From: CAITSH01 sp945892985
GTDB taxonomy: Bacteria > Pseudomonadota > Gammaproteobacteria > Burkholderiales > SG8-39
Reading direction: 5' to 3'
Assembly: GCA_945892985.1 (NCBI GenBank)
Contig: CAMDDU010000017.1
Span: forward strand, 16,092-80,091
Length of the DNA: 64,000 nucleotides
Shown here: piece by piece, positions 18,230 to 27,379 of the stretch
Numbering within the stretch: position 1 is the stretch's first letter
Layout of the letters: every line of letters begins with the position of its first letter
Program-made: the position numbers and the translations under genes
Notes under the pieces: generated by a model
What the model was told of the DNA's origin: nothing
Databases searched by the model: none
What the model saw: the letters and a program-made list of their open reading frames with translations, nothing else

Positions 18230-19369
18230 TCAATAGGGTGGATTTCTCAGAATCCAGCGGGAACCTTCTTTTTTCCACACCTCTGAATTGCGGTGTTGGT
18301 CCACTATTTTGTTAAATTCGTCACGAGTCAAATTCAAATAGGAAAGTGACTTGTCGAAATGCTCGTAACAGAATTCATCATCATATTTGCGCACAAGTTC
18401 AAGACCTTCCTGCCTGGTCATGTGCCCGTTCTGTATCAACCTGCTGGCGTCTCGAATAGTCCGTCCAAAGCCAAATTTGATGAACTGCATGTAGTAGTAC
18501 ACGTTATCAATTTTGTCGTCCAGGCTGTCGTAGTCGGTAAACGTGCCGTCGGTGCGCCCCTTCGCATTGGTGCGAAAGTCAATCTTATCCTTGATGTACA
18601 GGTAGTTTTCATACATGGACCAGCGGTTGAAGTAGCCGAAATAGTAGGCCTTTACCCCGGTTGCCTGAACGCGGTCCATTGAGGGGTAAACATAGGGGTT
18701 CAGATCTTTTGCGGACACAACGTCGTCCTCCCAGTTCCTCGGATCGTCTCCCACCTGTTGTTCTAGAACCTCCGTAAAGTCCCTGGTGCGCTGGTGCTCC
18801 AGGCTCAGGACTTTTCCGCCATATTCGCTCTCTCCGTGCTCTGCATAAAACACTGCCGGAATGTCATACGCTACGGCTACCTGGACGGGGATCACGTTTA
18901 CACCGGCATCCCACGCGACTTTTGGATTGCCGCGCTCAATGAAAAAGCGCCTTGCCAGATAGCGATGAACTTTTTGATTTGCGCGAAAGTAAATGTGGTC
19001 AAAGCCCAGTTTGATCATTTCCTCGCGGTTATGGTGTCCGATTTCATTGGGGACCATGGGCGAAAACGTAACCAGCAATGGATTCAATCCAAACTCGAAT
19101 TTCAACTTGAATGCAACGGTGCTGCTGTCCTTCCCGCCGCTCCAGGGGACCACACAACTGTAGTCTCCTCTTTCGGCGCGTTCTCGTAACGGGCTTATCA
19201 AGCTGAGGAATTCATTCTTTCTCGCCGACCAGTCTATTTTGGCCTTTTCCTCGGAATATCTGCATGCATTGCATATGCCTTCGTCGTCAAACTGGATGCG
19301 CGGACGACTGCTGGGGGTAAGACATTTTTTGCAAAATGAGATTTTTCTTAAATTCGATTCATGCGTCAT
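18230..19369 (-). CDS. wbpG: N-acetyl sugar amidotransferase (WbpG/PseA-like)
   Basis: ATG 19369 (MTHESNLRKISFCKKCLTPS) gives 379 residues; a longer frame upstream is not family-like. The protein starts with a four-cysteine zinc site (C13, C16, C33, C36) and has an ATP-PP-loop, PWSGGKDSS, at about residues 75-83. This is the TIGR03573 N-acetyl-sugar amidotransferase pattern. In Pseudomonas aeruginosa, WbpG with HisH and HisF converts an acetamido group of a UDP-sugar into acetamidino, and PseA does a similar reaction on pseudaminic acid. The three genes here are in that order and close-packed, so an acetamidino-bearing sugar is expected in the glycan. Confidence 0.9.
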   Translation of the reverse strand: MTHESNLRKISFCKKCLTPSSRPRIQFDDEGICNACRYSEEKAKIDWSARKNEFLSLISPLRERAERGDYSCVVPWSGGKDSSTVAFKLKFEFGLNPLLVTFSPMVPNEIGHHNREEMIKLGFDHIYFRANQKVHRYLARRFFIERGNPKVAWDAGVNVIPVQVAVAYDIPAVFYAEHGESEYGGKVLSLEHQRTRDFTEVLEQQVGDDPRNWEDDVVSAKDLNPYVYPSMDRVQATGVKAYYFGYFNRWSMYENYLYIKDKIDFRTNAKGRTDGTFTDYDSLDDKIDNVYYYMQFIKFGFGRTIRDASRLIQNGHMTRQEGLELVRKYDDEFCYEHFDKSLSYLNLTRDEFNKIVDQHRNSEVWKKEGSRWILRNPPY

Positions 19370-19493
19370 TTGGTCCTGCTCCCTCGGATATTCGACATTG
19401 TTCCAGGAGAACTGGAATCGGGTATCGCGATCATGGATATATAGCGCTTCAGGGTGTTCGTGGTCGGGCTGTGCGGTACAGTCGTGGCATGTT

Positions 19494-21326
19494 TCATGCG
19501 GAAAACTCCTCAAGAAAAAACTTCGTGTTGAGGAAGTAAAACAGGAATTTGCTTTCGCTGTTGGGCAGATCTGGTTTTGCCAACAAGGCCTCGATTTTAT
19601 CGCGACGGATAAGATCAAAGACGGGGCTGTCGCGCAAAAGTTCGGAGCGCACCGTGGGGTTGTCTGTGTCCAGAAAAGACCGGATCGGGGCGTTGAATCC
19701 GACCTTGCGCCGGTTTTGCATCACCACTTCGGGCGCCAATCCGGCCATGGCGTCGCGCAGCACGGCTTTTGCCCTGCCATCCCTGATCAAGTGTCGGGTC
19801 GGGATCGAATTGCAAAAATCGAATAATGCGCGGTCGAGGTACGGCGACCGGTTCTCGATTGAAAAGTACATCGCGTTAAGGTCGTCTTCGTGAAGGATGA
19901 CGGGCACCGATTCGTGAAAAAGCTCGTTCATCATCCGGTTGCGCAACAGGTCGCTACTGTACTGTTCCTCCGAGAACGACTCCAGCCACGGCTTTTGCAG
20001 GTACGCGGCGAAGCCCTCCGCATCCAGAAAGATATGGTCGCGAAACTCCCGGTTTTTTACAAACAGTTCAGCATTTCCAAGGTGCGGATTGCGGATGATC
20101 GGGCGGATATGCTTTCCCCACGCCGACTTGGAGACGGCGTGCAGCTCAGGATTGCCGCGTATTTCATAAAGGTAGGCGAGGTGGTGGTCGTAGTAGCCCG
20201 AGAAGACCTCGTCGGCCCCGGTTCCGCTTACCGCGACCCGATATCCGGCTTCCGCAATGGCCTTTTGCAGCATCCACTGGGCGTAGTAGGTGATGGTGTA
20301 GACCGGCGCATCATGGTAACGAACCAGCTCGCGCAGTTGCTCAAGAAAGCGGTCTGTCGTCACCGGGATCTGGGTGTTACGAACGGCGAGGTCTTTCACC
20401 GCGCATTCGACCATGTCCTGCTCTTCATAGCGGGCGTCGGTGTTGACTATCGTGAAGCCGTGAACGTCATAATTGAACACGCGCTTGGCGATGCCGATCA
20501 GGGCGTTGGAGTCCACGCCGCCACTTTGGCAAAAAGCGAGTGGCACATCAGCCCTCAAGCGCAGTTCCACCGAGCGGATCAGATGGTCTCGCGCACCTTT
20601 TATCGCCTGCGCATAACTCATTGAGTCATCGATGCGCGCTTTGGGTGTCCAATACCAGGAGAGATGTTCATCCCCGCTGCCCGAGATATTTAGGCAGGAG
20701 CCTGGGGGCAATTCCTCGACACCGAGAAAAAAGGTTTCCTTGCTCTTGTAGATGGCTTTGTAGCCGTTGACAAGGTACCTGCTGAGATGATTTGTGTTCA
20801 CCTTCAGGACGCGGCCGAGCAGCGCCACAATGAACTTAATTTCGGAACCAAAATAAATGCCCGACGCATCACGATAGATATAAAGGGGTTTTTCGCCGAA
20901 CCGGTCACGGCTTAGCATCAGCGTGCCGGCTTGTTCGCGGAAAAGCGCGAATGCCCACATGCCTTCGCATGCGTCCAGCGCTTTTCCCCCCGTTTTCTGC
21001 AGCACGCGCAGCAGCACTTCGGTGTCGGAGTTGGTACTCAGGTTGGCGCCGTTATCAACGAGTTTGCGGCGCAACTCCCGGTAGTTGTAGATTTCTCCGT
21101 TGAAGACAATCCAGTCGCGGCCATTGTTGAACGGCTGGTTCGAGCGTGGGTCGAGGTCGATGATGCTCAGGCGCGAATGCAATAAAACGGTATGCCGTCC
21201 GTCCGGGGATGCCCAAGAACGCGAGTCCTGATGGTCGGGGCCGCGCCGCTTCATCGCGGTCAGGCAGGCGTTGATCCTGGCGGGCGGAATCGACATTGTT
21301 CCAGAGTATCCGGCTATGCCGCACAT
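19494..21326 (-). CDS. asnB: asparagine synthase (glutamine-hydrolysing)
   Basis: A full-length 610-residue AsnB. The N-terminal Ntn-type glutaminase opens with MCGIAGYSG (Cys2 nucleophile), followed by RRGPDHQD, RLSIIDLDPRSNQP and FNGEIYNYRELR. The synthetase half has the PP-loop SGGVDSNALIG (near residue 266) and SGTGADEVFSGYYDHH. It makes an amide bond using ATP and glutamine nitrogen. Because it sits in a glycan locus, the acceptor may be a sugar uronic acid (as for WbpS/WbqG-like proteins) rather than aspartate. It is separated from the WbpG-like gene by 124 bases without visible features. Confidence 0.88.
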   Translation of the reverse strand: MCGIAGYSGTMSIPPARINACLTAMKRRGPDHQDSRSWASPDGRHTVLLHSRLSIIDLDPRSNQPFNNGRDWIVFNGEIYNYRELRRKLVDNGANLSTNSDTEVLLRVLQKTGGKALDACEGMWAFALFREQAGTLMLSRDRFGEKPLYIYRDASGIYFGSEIKFIVALLGRVLKVNTNHLSRYLVNGYKAIYKSKETFFLGVEELPPGSCLNISGSGDEHLSWYWTPKARIDDSMSYAQAIKGARDHLIRSVELRLRADVPLAFCQSGGVDSNALIGIAKRVFNYDVHGFTIVNTDARYEEQDMVECAVKDLAVRNTQIPVTTDRFLEQLRELVRYHDAPVYTITYYAQWMLQKAIAEAGYRVAVSGTGADEVFSGYYDHHLAYLYEIRGNPELHAVSKSAWGKHIRPIIRNPHLGNAELFVKNREFRDHIFLDAEGFAAYLQKPWLESFSEEQYSSDLLRNRMMNELFHESVPVILHEDDLNAMYFSIENRSPYLDRALFDFCNSIPTRHLIRDGRAKAVLRDAMAGLAPEVVMQNRRKVGFNAPIRSFLDTDNPTVRSELLRDSPVFDLIRRDKIEALLAKPDLPNSESKFLFYFLNTKFFLEEFSA

Positions 21327-21392
21327 ATCGGTTCCTGCGTGCTCATGCGAGGTGTCCTACCTGCGGTCGCAGGCGCGAGCCAGATACAGTTG

Positions 21393-22127
21393 TCATTGTT
21401 GAGGCTGTCCGTCTAGAAAATGTGCGTGCATAACATAGCTGGAATCGACCACTTTGAAGCCAAGGTTCTGGTAAAGCCGCAAGGAAGGCTGGTTGGCCAG
21501 TTGCGTCCCCACGCGCAAGACGCCAGCCTTGTCTTCCCAACGCTGGATAAACCGCGAGACCAATGCGTCGGCAACGCCACGCCGCCGCCATTCCGCCGCA
21601 ACGCCGATCAGGTCGATCGTGGCAACACTGTCCCTGCCTGCGCCGGCGGTCAGCACGGCGAGGAATCCGGATACGCGACCTTCGTTTTTTGCGACCAGCA
21701 ATTCGGCCCCCCTCTTCCCTGCGCAATAACTTGCTACCCACTCACGCTTTATTGAGTCGGCGATGCTGTCGGGGACAAGGGGGTCAAGGTGAAAGCGTGA
21801 AAATTCAAAACATGATCCGGCGATGTCAGTGGCGGCGGCGTAATCACCCGGCACTGCGGGGCTTACGGATGTGTCCGGTTTTGCGGCTTTGCCACTAGAT
21901 GAGCCGGGCGCTTTCTCCAGAACGATGGACGTATCCACCAGCGCAAATCCCGCATCGCTCAGTTCTTGGACGGCTTGGACCGAAGCCGGGGGCAACTTGG
22001 CAAACACGAACGCCTTTCCCGCCGGCAATCGGCTCTTCCAATTCGTTCGGTATTCGGCCTTAATGAGGCGAAAACTGGGCATGCCCATGAGGCCAGAGAG
22101 CCAATCGTCTTCAGCTAGTTCGGTCAT
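21393..22127 (-). CDS. GNAT-family N-acetyltransferase (amino-sugar acyltransferase candidate)
   Basis: A 244-residue protein in two parts. The N-terminal lobe ends at about residue 80 and is joined by a Pro/Ser/Ala-rich linker (EKAPGSSSGKAAKPDTS) to a GNAT acetyl-CoA domain. The GNAT domain has DLIGVAAEWRRRGVADALV as motif A (the Q/RxxGxG/A pyrophosphate loop) and QPSLRLYQNLGFKV as motif B. The two-lobed shape resembles WecD/RffC, the dTDP-4-amino-dideoxysugar acetyltransferase. It neighbours a DegT aminotransferase and an epimerase gene, so N-acetylation of the amino sugar they make is likely. Confidence 0.72.
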   Translation of the reverse strand: MTELAEDDWLSGLMGMPSFRLIKAEYRTNWKSRLPAGKAFVFAKLPPASVQAVQELSDAGFALVDTSIVLEKAPGSSSGKAAKPDTSVSPAVPGDYAAATDIAGSCFEFSRFHLDPLVPDSIADSIKREWVASYCAGKRGAELLVAKNEGRVSGFLAVLTAGAGRDSVATIDLIGVAAEWRRRGVADALVSRFIQRWEDKAGVLRVGTQLANQPSLRLYQNLGFKVVDSSYVMHAHFLDGQPQQ

Positions 22128-22151
22128 GTGCGTCGACGTGGTCTTGATGCT

Positions 22152-23183
22152 TCAGGGGCCCTTGAATGAATCGGGGTGGCGGGCAGCAAGGCTTTTGTAC
22201 CAATCTATGTAACGTACAAAGCCCTTGTCCAGCGGGAATTGCGGCGAGTACCCCAGCAGGCGCCGCGCTTTATCAACTGACAGCGTGCCGCGCTCCGGCA
22301 TCAGGCTGTCACGTGGCTGGTAACTCACTTTGATGCCGGGAAAATTTTCCTTCATTATCTCGACCATCTGATTCAGGCTGTGTGCGTGGCCATAGGTAAG
22401 ATTGAAAATCTCGTTGCGCGCCTCTGGTTTTGTGATGCAGAGCATGATTCCCTGCATTAAATCGCCGATATAGGTGAAGTCAAGCGCATCGGAGCCGTCC
22501 CCGTTTACGCTGAGGTCGCGCCCGCGCAGGGCGTTTTCTATGAAGGCTTGTCCGACACGCCTGCTGACGCAACGCTCGCCATACAAGGCGGATGGCCGGA
22601 CTATGGTGTACGGCATGTTGAACACTTGGTTGTAGGCGATTACCAATTTCTCGCCACCGTACTTAAGCGACCCATAGATACCCATCGGCTCGCAATGCCT
22701 GTCTTCCTTGGCCGCTTCACCCTCGAAGTTGCCGTAGACCATGGAAGACGAGAAGAATATGAAGTGTGTCCCCTCTCCTCTTGCGTAATCTAAGGCGTTC
22801 TCAAGCGTTCTGAAGCTGTGATCGAAAGTGCTAAAGGGATCCTTATTGGCGCGATTCGCGTGGGCGATCGCCGCGAGCTGCACGATGCAGTCAGGTTTGA
22901 TGTCAGCCAGGCTGCGAGAAAGCAGGCCGTAATCCCGTGCATCGACAACGTGCAAGGGTATGGATGCGTCGTGAAGTGCGTTAAGGCGTTCATAAATCAG
23001 ATGCATATAGAGCAGTTTCGCCGGATCGTTCCCAGTGGAAAATGCCCCGAGATTGTTTACCTGAAGGCTGTCGATGATATGCGGTTCGGCCCCGGCGTCC
23101 TTGAGCGCAATAGCGATGTTATGTCCGATGAACCCGGCGCCGCCGACCAAGGCCACCCGCTTGCCTTTGAGGTTTGAGATCAT
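22152..23183 (-). CDS. NAD-dependent epimerase/dehydratase
   Basis: A 343-residue extended short-chain dehydrogenase. The NAD loop is GGAGFIGHN (about residues 14-22), with IVQLAAIAHANRAN, the catalytic SSSMVYG and YGSLKYGGEK (the YxxxK pair) following. The C-terminal half has VNGDGSDALDFTYIGDL and IFNLTYGHAHSLNQM. It acts on a nucleotide sugar, as a 4-epimerase or 4,6-dehydratase. The start is one base after the DegT gene's stop codon, so it is probably in the same operon. Specificity is not clear from sequence. Confidence 0.83.
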   Translation of the reverse strand: MISNLKGKRVALVGGAGFIGHNIAIALKDAGAEPHIIDSLQVNNLGAFSTGNDPAKLLYMHLIYERLNALHDASIPLHVVDARDYGLLSRSLADIKPDCIVQLAAIAHANRANKDPFSTFDHSFRTLENALDYARGEGTHFIFFSSSMVYGNFEGEAAKEDRHCEPMGIYGSLKYGGEKLVIAYNQVFNMPYTIVRPSALYGERCVSRRVGQAFIENALRGRDLSVNGDGSDALDFTYIGDLMQGIMLCITKPEARNEIFNLTYGHAHSLNQMVEIMKENFPGIKVSYQPRDSLMPERGTLSVDKARRLLGYSPQFPLDKGFVRYIDWYKSLAARHPDSFKGP

Positions 23184-23184
23184 G

Positions 23185-24342
23185 CTAATTGTGTTCCTTC
23201 AAAATGGGTTCAAGAGTTCCTGCGATGTAATCCATGTCGTTTGCGTCCAGATGCGGTCCGACAGGAAAAGCGATTGACTTGTCGCTGATGCGGATTGCGT
23301 TTGGATACTCCACGGGATTCCACCCGTACTTGTTCCGATAGTAGGTCAGGCGGGGAACCGGATGGGGATAATAAACACTCGTACCTATGCCTGCCGTTTT
23401 GAGCGCCGCCACGACGGCGAGCCGACGATCCGGCGTTATGTCCTCGAATACTGCTGTCAGGCAATAATAACTCTGTTGCGCCAAGGGGTTATCGGAGTCA
23501 AGGACGGTGACATTTTTCAATCTGGACAAGGGCTGCTTTAGCGCTTCAAAATTGGTGCGCCGCTTTGACAGGATGGTATCGATTCTTTCGAGTTGCTTGC
23601 GGCCAATTGCCGCGTTGATATCGCTCATCCGGTAGTTGATGCCCAAAGTCGGGACATCGTACATTCCAGGCATGGCGCGTTCGGAAAAGCTCCGGTCAAC
23701 GCCAAATGCGCGGGCCTTGGCGACCTTGGCGGCGAGTTCCGGATGCCGGGTCGCAAACATTCCGCCGTCACCCGTCGTGATGTGTTTGACCGGATAAAAC
23801 GAGAAAATAGATGCATCGCCAAACAGGCCGGCGTGTTTGCCGTTGAACCGGCTGCCCACCGCAAGTGCACAGTCCTCCACCACTTTTAGCGCATGTTGGT
23901 CGGCGATCCCCATCACTTTTTCCATGTCGCATGGAATGCCGTCGAAATGCACCACCCCGATGGCTTTGGTTTTCTTGGTAATCAGGGGTTCGATTCTGGC
24001 GAGATCGATATTTCCGGTGGCGCGGTCGCAATCAACAAAAACAGGTTTGGCGCCGACAAATTCCACGGCATGCACCGTAGCGACATGGGTCTGGGCCGGC
24101 ACGATGACCTCGTCACCAGGGCCGATGCCGAGTTGCCAGTAAGAAAGATGCAAGGCAGCCATCCCGGAACTGGTCGTCAGGCAATGTGCGTCGCTGCCCA
24201 TGAACGCCGCAAACTCCTTTTCAAATGCGTGTGCCTGGGGTCCGTGGGTCAGGATATCCCCGGCCAGCACCTCAAGAACGGCGTTGCGCTCGCTCTCGGT
24301 GATCCACGGTTTTCCGAAGGGTATATTTCTGGGTTTGTTCAT
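23185..24342 (-). CDS. DegT/DnrJ/EryC1/StrS-family PLP aminotransferase
   Basis: A 385-residue sugar aminotransferase. It opens with IPFGKPWITESERNAVL and GDILTHGPQAHAFE, then has VVEDCALAVGSRFNGKHAG. The PLP lysine lies in SFYPVKHITTGDGGM, and GINYRMSDINAAIGRKQLE follows. DegT enzymes move an amino group from glutamate to a keto-sugar nucleotide. The start overlaps the stop of the Gfo/Idh gene by four bases (ATGA). With the GNAT and epimerase downstream and the oxidoreductase upstream it should form a pathway to an acylated amino-sugar. Confidence 0.88.
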   Translation of the reverse strand: MNKPRNIPFGKPWITESERNAVLEVLAGDILTHGPQAHAFEKEFAAFMGSDAHCLTTSSGMAALHLSYWQLGIGPGDEVIVPAQTHVATVHAVEFVGAKPVFVDCDRATGNIDLARIEPLITKKTKAIGVVHFDGIPCDMEKVMGIADQHALKVVEDCALAVGSRFNGKHAGLFGDASIFSFYPVKHITTGDGGMFATRHPELAAKVAKARAFGVDRSFSERAMPGMYDVPTLGINYRMSDINAAIGRKQLERIDTILSKRRTNFEALKQPLSRLKNVTVLDSDNPLAQQSYYCLTAVFEDITPDRRLAVVAALKTAGIGTSVYYPHPVPRLTYYRNKYGWNPVEYPNAIRISDKSIAFPVGPHLDANDMDYIAGTLEPILKEHN

Positions 24343-25355
24343 ACGTATTCCACTTTTTCTGACAATCCTGAAGCTGCGGCCCGGTCACATGCGATTGCTA
24401 CGCTAATGCCATCAAATATGCTTTGGGTCTCGAAGCTGAAATCTGAGCCGCTCAATATGGAGGCGACAAATCCGGGGATTAGGTCGCCCTTGCCTGCCGG
24501 CAAGGGCGAGGGGTCCAAAGCCGCGGGGCGCGCCATGGGATCGCGGGATTCATGCAGTCTGGCCCCTGCGTCATCATAGAGGAATGTTCCCTCGGTCCCG
24601 AAAACCCGCATGACATGATGATGACGGTGGACGCAGCCATAATTGGCCGTTATACGTCCCACCATACCGCTGGGGAAGGCCAGCGTCGAGGAACAAAAAT
24701 CATTGTAGTTGAACGCCGATCCGCCGGAGCAGATCCGGTTGCCGATTGCCGAGACAGTCACCGGGCGCTGGCCCGTAGTCCACAGCATGAGATCTATCAT
24801 ATGGATCGCGCCACCTTGATTGACGGAATAATCCTTGACGTCACGCCGCCATCCGTCGGTGATCTTGTGCAGCCTGCCGTAAAGGTAGTCGCCGTCAATC
24901 GCATAAATTTCACCAAGGCGCCCGGCGGCGATGCTCTGCTTTAGTCCGATATAAAGCGGTGCGGCCCGGAGTACGAGGTTGCTGCCAAGCCAGAGCCGTT
25001 GCTTGCTGTCGGCCCAGAGCCGTTTTATCTCTGCAAGTTCATCTAGAGTCCTGCAAAGCGGCTTTTCCACAAACACGTGTTTTCCGGCGGAGAGCGCCTG
25101 CCTAACCTGATCGTAGTGGGCATCGTCGAACGAGGCGATGGAAATAAGGTCGATATTACACTGGCCGATCAGGAAGTCGAAGTCCAAAGCTACGGCGCTA
25201 CCTGGTATTTCCGGGGCAAGGCGGGAGGCGCGTTCGGAGTCCAGGTCGAGCAGCCATCTCACTTCACACCCTGGCAGCGCCGCGAACGCGCGTGCATGCT
25301 GCTCCCCGATACCAAGTCCGACGACCGCGACCCGTAGTGGTGAGGCTTGATTCAT
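24339..25355 (-). CDS. Gfo/Idh/MocA-family oxidoreductase
   Basis: A 338-residue oxidoreductase with the NAD(P) loop VVGLGIGEQHARAFA (about residues 11-25), AGKHVFVEKPLCRTLDE (the EKP motif) and the family core GGAIHMIDLMLWTTG. Similar enzymes such as WbpB oxidise UDP-GlcNAcA at C3 before WbpE-type amination. Here the DegT gene overlaps its stop by four bases. Residues around 265-280 (LDPSPLPAGKGDLIPG) are encoded by a REP-like palindrome and look like an insertion in the C-terminal domain. It overlaps the cytidylyltransferase gene by four bases on the other side. Confidence 0.82.
   Translation of the reverse strand: MNQASPLRVAVVGLGIGEQHARAFAALPGCEVRWLLDLDSERASRLAPEIPGSAVALDFDFLIGQCNIDLISIASFDDAHYDQVRQALSAGKHVFVEKPLCRTLDELAEIKRLWADSKQRLWLGSNLVLRAAPLYIGLKQSIAAGRLGEIYAIDGDYLYGRLHKITDGWRRDVKDYSVNQGGAIHMIDLMLWTTGQRPVTVSAIGNRICSGGSAFNYNDFCSSTLAFPSGMVGRITANYGCVHRHHHVMRVFGTEGTFLYDDAGARLHESRDPMARPAALDPSPLPAGKGDLIPGFVASILSGSDFSFETQSIFDGISVAIACDRAAASGLSEKVEYV
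24484..24509. repeat. REP-like palindrome inside a coding region
   Basis: Perfect 10-base arms (TCGCCCTTGC at 24484-24493 and GCAAGGGCGA at 24500-24509) flank a six-base loop. The protein sequence through it reads PSPLPAGKG, like translations of known dispersed REP-type palindromes. It is in-frame within the oxidoreductase gene. Confidence 0.65.
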
Positions 25356-26020
25356 CTTTGAATTGTCGCCAGGTCGGCGTAGCTTATGGCCGCTGTTGGT
25401 GAATTTGTCGCGAACGCCTCCAATTTTCTGAGGTCCTCAATCGAATCGACCGCCATAGGCGTGTTCGCCAGCGACGGCATGCTGGAAACGACCTTGAGCA
25501 TCCGATAGGGCGAAGTTTTACGGTAGTACGGTAGCGTCACATGTTCCTGTTCTTGGGTGGTCAATGTCCGGCTGTCCACGGAAAGAAACGGAGCCGTTCG
25601 CATCAGTTCTACACTTTGCCCTGGAGGGAAGGTGCGCGTGGACACATTGGTAACGATGTCGAAGTTGTCTCTTACGAGTCCGACCAAGCGGGCGATTAAT
25701 TCACCGTCTATCATTGGGCTGTCTGCGCAGATTCTGGCGAACCAGTCACAGGGATGTTCCCGGAGACAGCCTTGAAACCTTGCAAATACGTTCTCCAATT
25801 CTCCTCGATATACCGTTATTCCCAATTGTCGTTCGACATAGGCCGCCAGAGGGTCATCGGACATCTCGCTGCTGGTCAGTAGAATAATTTGGTCTGAGGG
25901 TACTGCGATTTGAATGCGTTCAATCACGTGAGCAATAATTGGTTTGCCAAGAAATGGTGCGAGCACTTTGCCCGGAAACCGAGACGAACTCATTCGAGCT
26001 TGAACAAGCACGCGAAGCAT
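25352..26020 (-). CDS. SpsF-like cytidylyltransferase/nucleotidyltransferase
   Basis: A 222-residue protein opening with VLVQARMSSSRFPGKVLAPFLGKPI, the typical CMP-sugar-synthetase-type N-terminus (RxxSxRFPGK). IICADSPMID-like sequence (RICADSPMID) is the metal-binding DxP element, near residue 98. This is the SpsF/NeuA-like fold that activates or transfers a sugar nucleotide. Its stop overlaps the Gfo/Idh start by four bases, so the gene heads the branch to the amino sugar. The product may be a CMP- or other NDP-linked sugar. No SpsE/NeuB-like synthase is visible in the window. Confidence 0.8.
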   Translation of the reverse strand: MLRVLVQARMSSSRFPGKVLAPFLGKPIIAHVIERIQIAVPSDQIILLTSSEMSDDPLAAYVERQLGITVYRGELENVFARFQGCLREHPCDWFARICADSPMIDGELIARLVGLVRDNFDIVTNVSTRTFPPGQSVELMRTAPFLSVDSRTLTTQEQEHVTLPYYRKTSPYRMLKVVSSMPSLANTPMAVDSIEDLRKLEAFATNSPTAAISYADLATIQR

Positions 26021-26098
26021 TGCTCAGTTACCGCCCCGCGTGGCAACAGTGCGCTATGCGCATGCCGGCCTTCGAAAGAGTCTTGAATTGCATCGGAG

Positions 26099-27379
26099 TC
26101 ACAGGCGCCAGTACCTCAAACCGGCGGACCTTATTGCGGCTGCGTCGAGGCAGGATTTGACGTCGACAACGCAGCCTCCCGATTTTATTTTCGCAGCGAT
26201 TTTTTTTGCGGTTAAGGCGGAAAGGTCTGCGTGTGCAACCGCAAGGACGATCGCTTCGGCTACTGGAAGTTCGTCCCAAGTCGCAAGGTCGATTCCGTAC
26301 TCATGCTTGGCTTCCGCTTTGTCGGCCAAGGGATCGGATACATGAACTTCGAGTCCGTAACTTTGCAGTTCCCGGATGATATCCGGCACGCGTGAGTTGC
26401 GCAGGTCGGCGCAGTTTTCCTTGAATGTGAGGCCAAGCACGTTGACTTTTCCGCCTGAAATCGCGTGGCCGTTGCTTGCCATTAACTTAACCGTCTTTTC
26501 AGCGATGAATTTCCCCATGCCGTCGTTTATTCTGCGGCCGGCAAGGATCACCTGGGGGTGATAGCCCACCATCTCGGCTTTGTGGGTGAGGTAGTACGGA
26601 TCGACGCCGATGCAGTGCCCTCCGACGAGACCCGGTTTGAATTTGAGAAAATTCCACTTCGTACCTGCGGCCTCAAGAACTTCGGTTGTGTCCAGATCCA
26701 TGCGGTCAAAGATGATGGAAAGCTCATTCATTAGGGCGATGTTGAGATCGCGCTGTGTGTTTTCGATGACCTTCGCGGCCTCCGCAACGCGAATCGAGGA
26801 GGCCTTGTGAATTCCTGCATTGATGACGGATCCGTAAAGGGTCGCAACTTTTTCTAAGGTTGGCGCATCGTCGCCTGCCACGACCTTCACGATGCGGGTC
26901 AAAGTATGCTCGCGATCGCCCGGGTTGATGCGCTCTGGCGAGTAACCGACGTGAAAGCCCTGTTTCCAAACGAGTCCGGAGGTTTTTTCCAGCACGGGAA
27001 TGCAAATTTCCTCGGTCGCGCCCGGATACACGGTGGATTCATACACGACGATCCCCCCCGGCTTGAGGTGGGCGCCAACGCTTTTACTGGCGGAAACGAG
27101 CGGGGAGAAATCGGGCTGATGGGCTTGGTCGATCGGGGTTGGCACGGCGACAATGATAAAATCGGCTTCCTTCAGCGTTGTCGGGTTGTCGGTAATCTCC
27201 AGTCTTGTCGACTGGCGCAGGTCTTCGCCGCTGGTTTCCCCGTTCGGGTCGGTACCGCTACGCAGCGCGGCAACCCTGGCGGCGGACACATCAAAGCCGA
27301 TGGTTTTGTATTTTTTGCCGAATTCGACGGCGAGCGGAAGGCCGACATAACCCAGGCCAACGACAGCTACAACGAGCAA
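26099..27379 (-). CDS. UDP-N-acetylhexosamine 6-dehydrogenase (TviB/WbpO-like)
   Basis: TTG 27379 behind GGGGAC is my preferred start (426 residues, VVAVVGLGYVGLPLAVEFGKKY at once). ATG 27433 would add 18 residues unlike the family. Motifs of nucleotide-sugar dehydrogenases are clear: VAVPTPIDQAHQPD, VVYESTVYPGATEEIC and GYSPERINPGD. The catalytic segment is GLVGGHCIGVDPYYLT, with the Cys thiolate. NVLGLTFKENCADLRNSR follows in the C-terminal domain. The enzyme oxidises C6 of a UDP-HexNAc to a uronic acid with two NAD. Together with the WbpP-like 4-epimerase at 28932-29990 it would give UDP-GalNAcA, as in Vi-antigen-type pathways. Confidence 0.88.
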   Translation of the reverse strand: MLVVAVVGLGYVGLPLAVEFGKKYKTIGFDVSAARVAALRSGTDPNGETSGEDLRQSTRLEITDNPTTLKEADFIIVAVPTPIDQAHQPDFSPLVSASKSVGAHLKPGGIVVYESTVYPGATEEICIPVLEKTSGLVWKQGFHVGYSPERINPGDREHTLTRIVKVVAGDDAPTLEKVATLYGSVINAGIHKASSIRVAEAAKVIENTQRDLNIALMNELSIIFDRMDLDTTEVLEAAGTKWNFLKFKPGLVGGHCIGVDPYYLTHKAEMVGYHPQVILAGRRINDGMGKFIAEKTVKLMASNGHAISGGKVNVLGLTFKENCADLRNSRVPDIIRELQSYGLEVHVSDPLADKAEAKHEYGIDLATWDELPVAEAIVLAVAHADLSALTAKKIAAKIKSGGCVVDVKSCLDAAAIRSAGLRYWRL

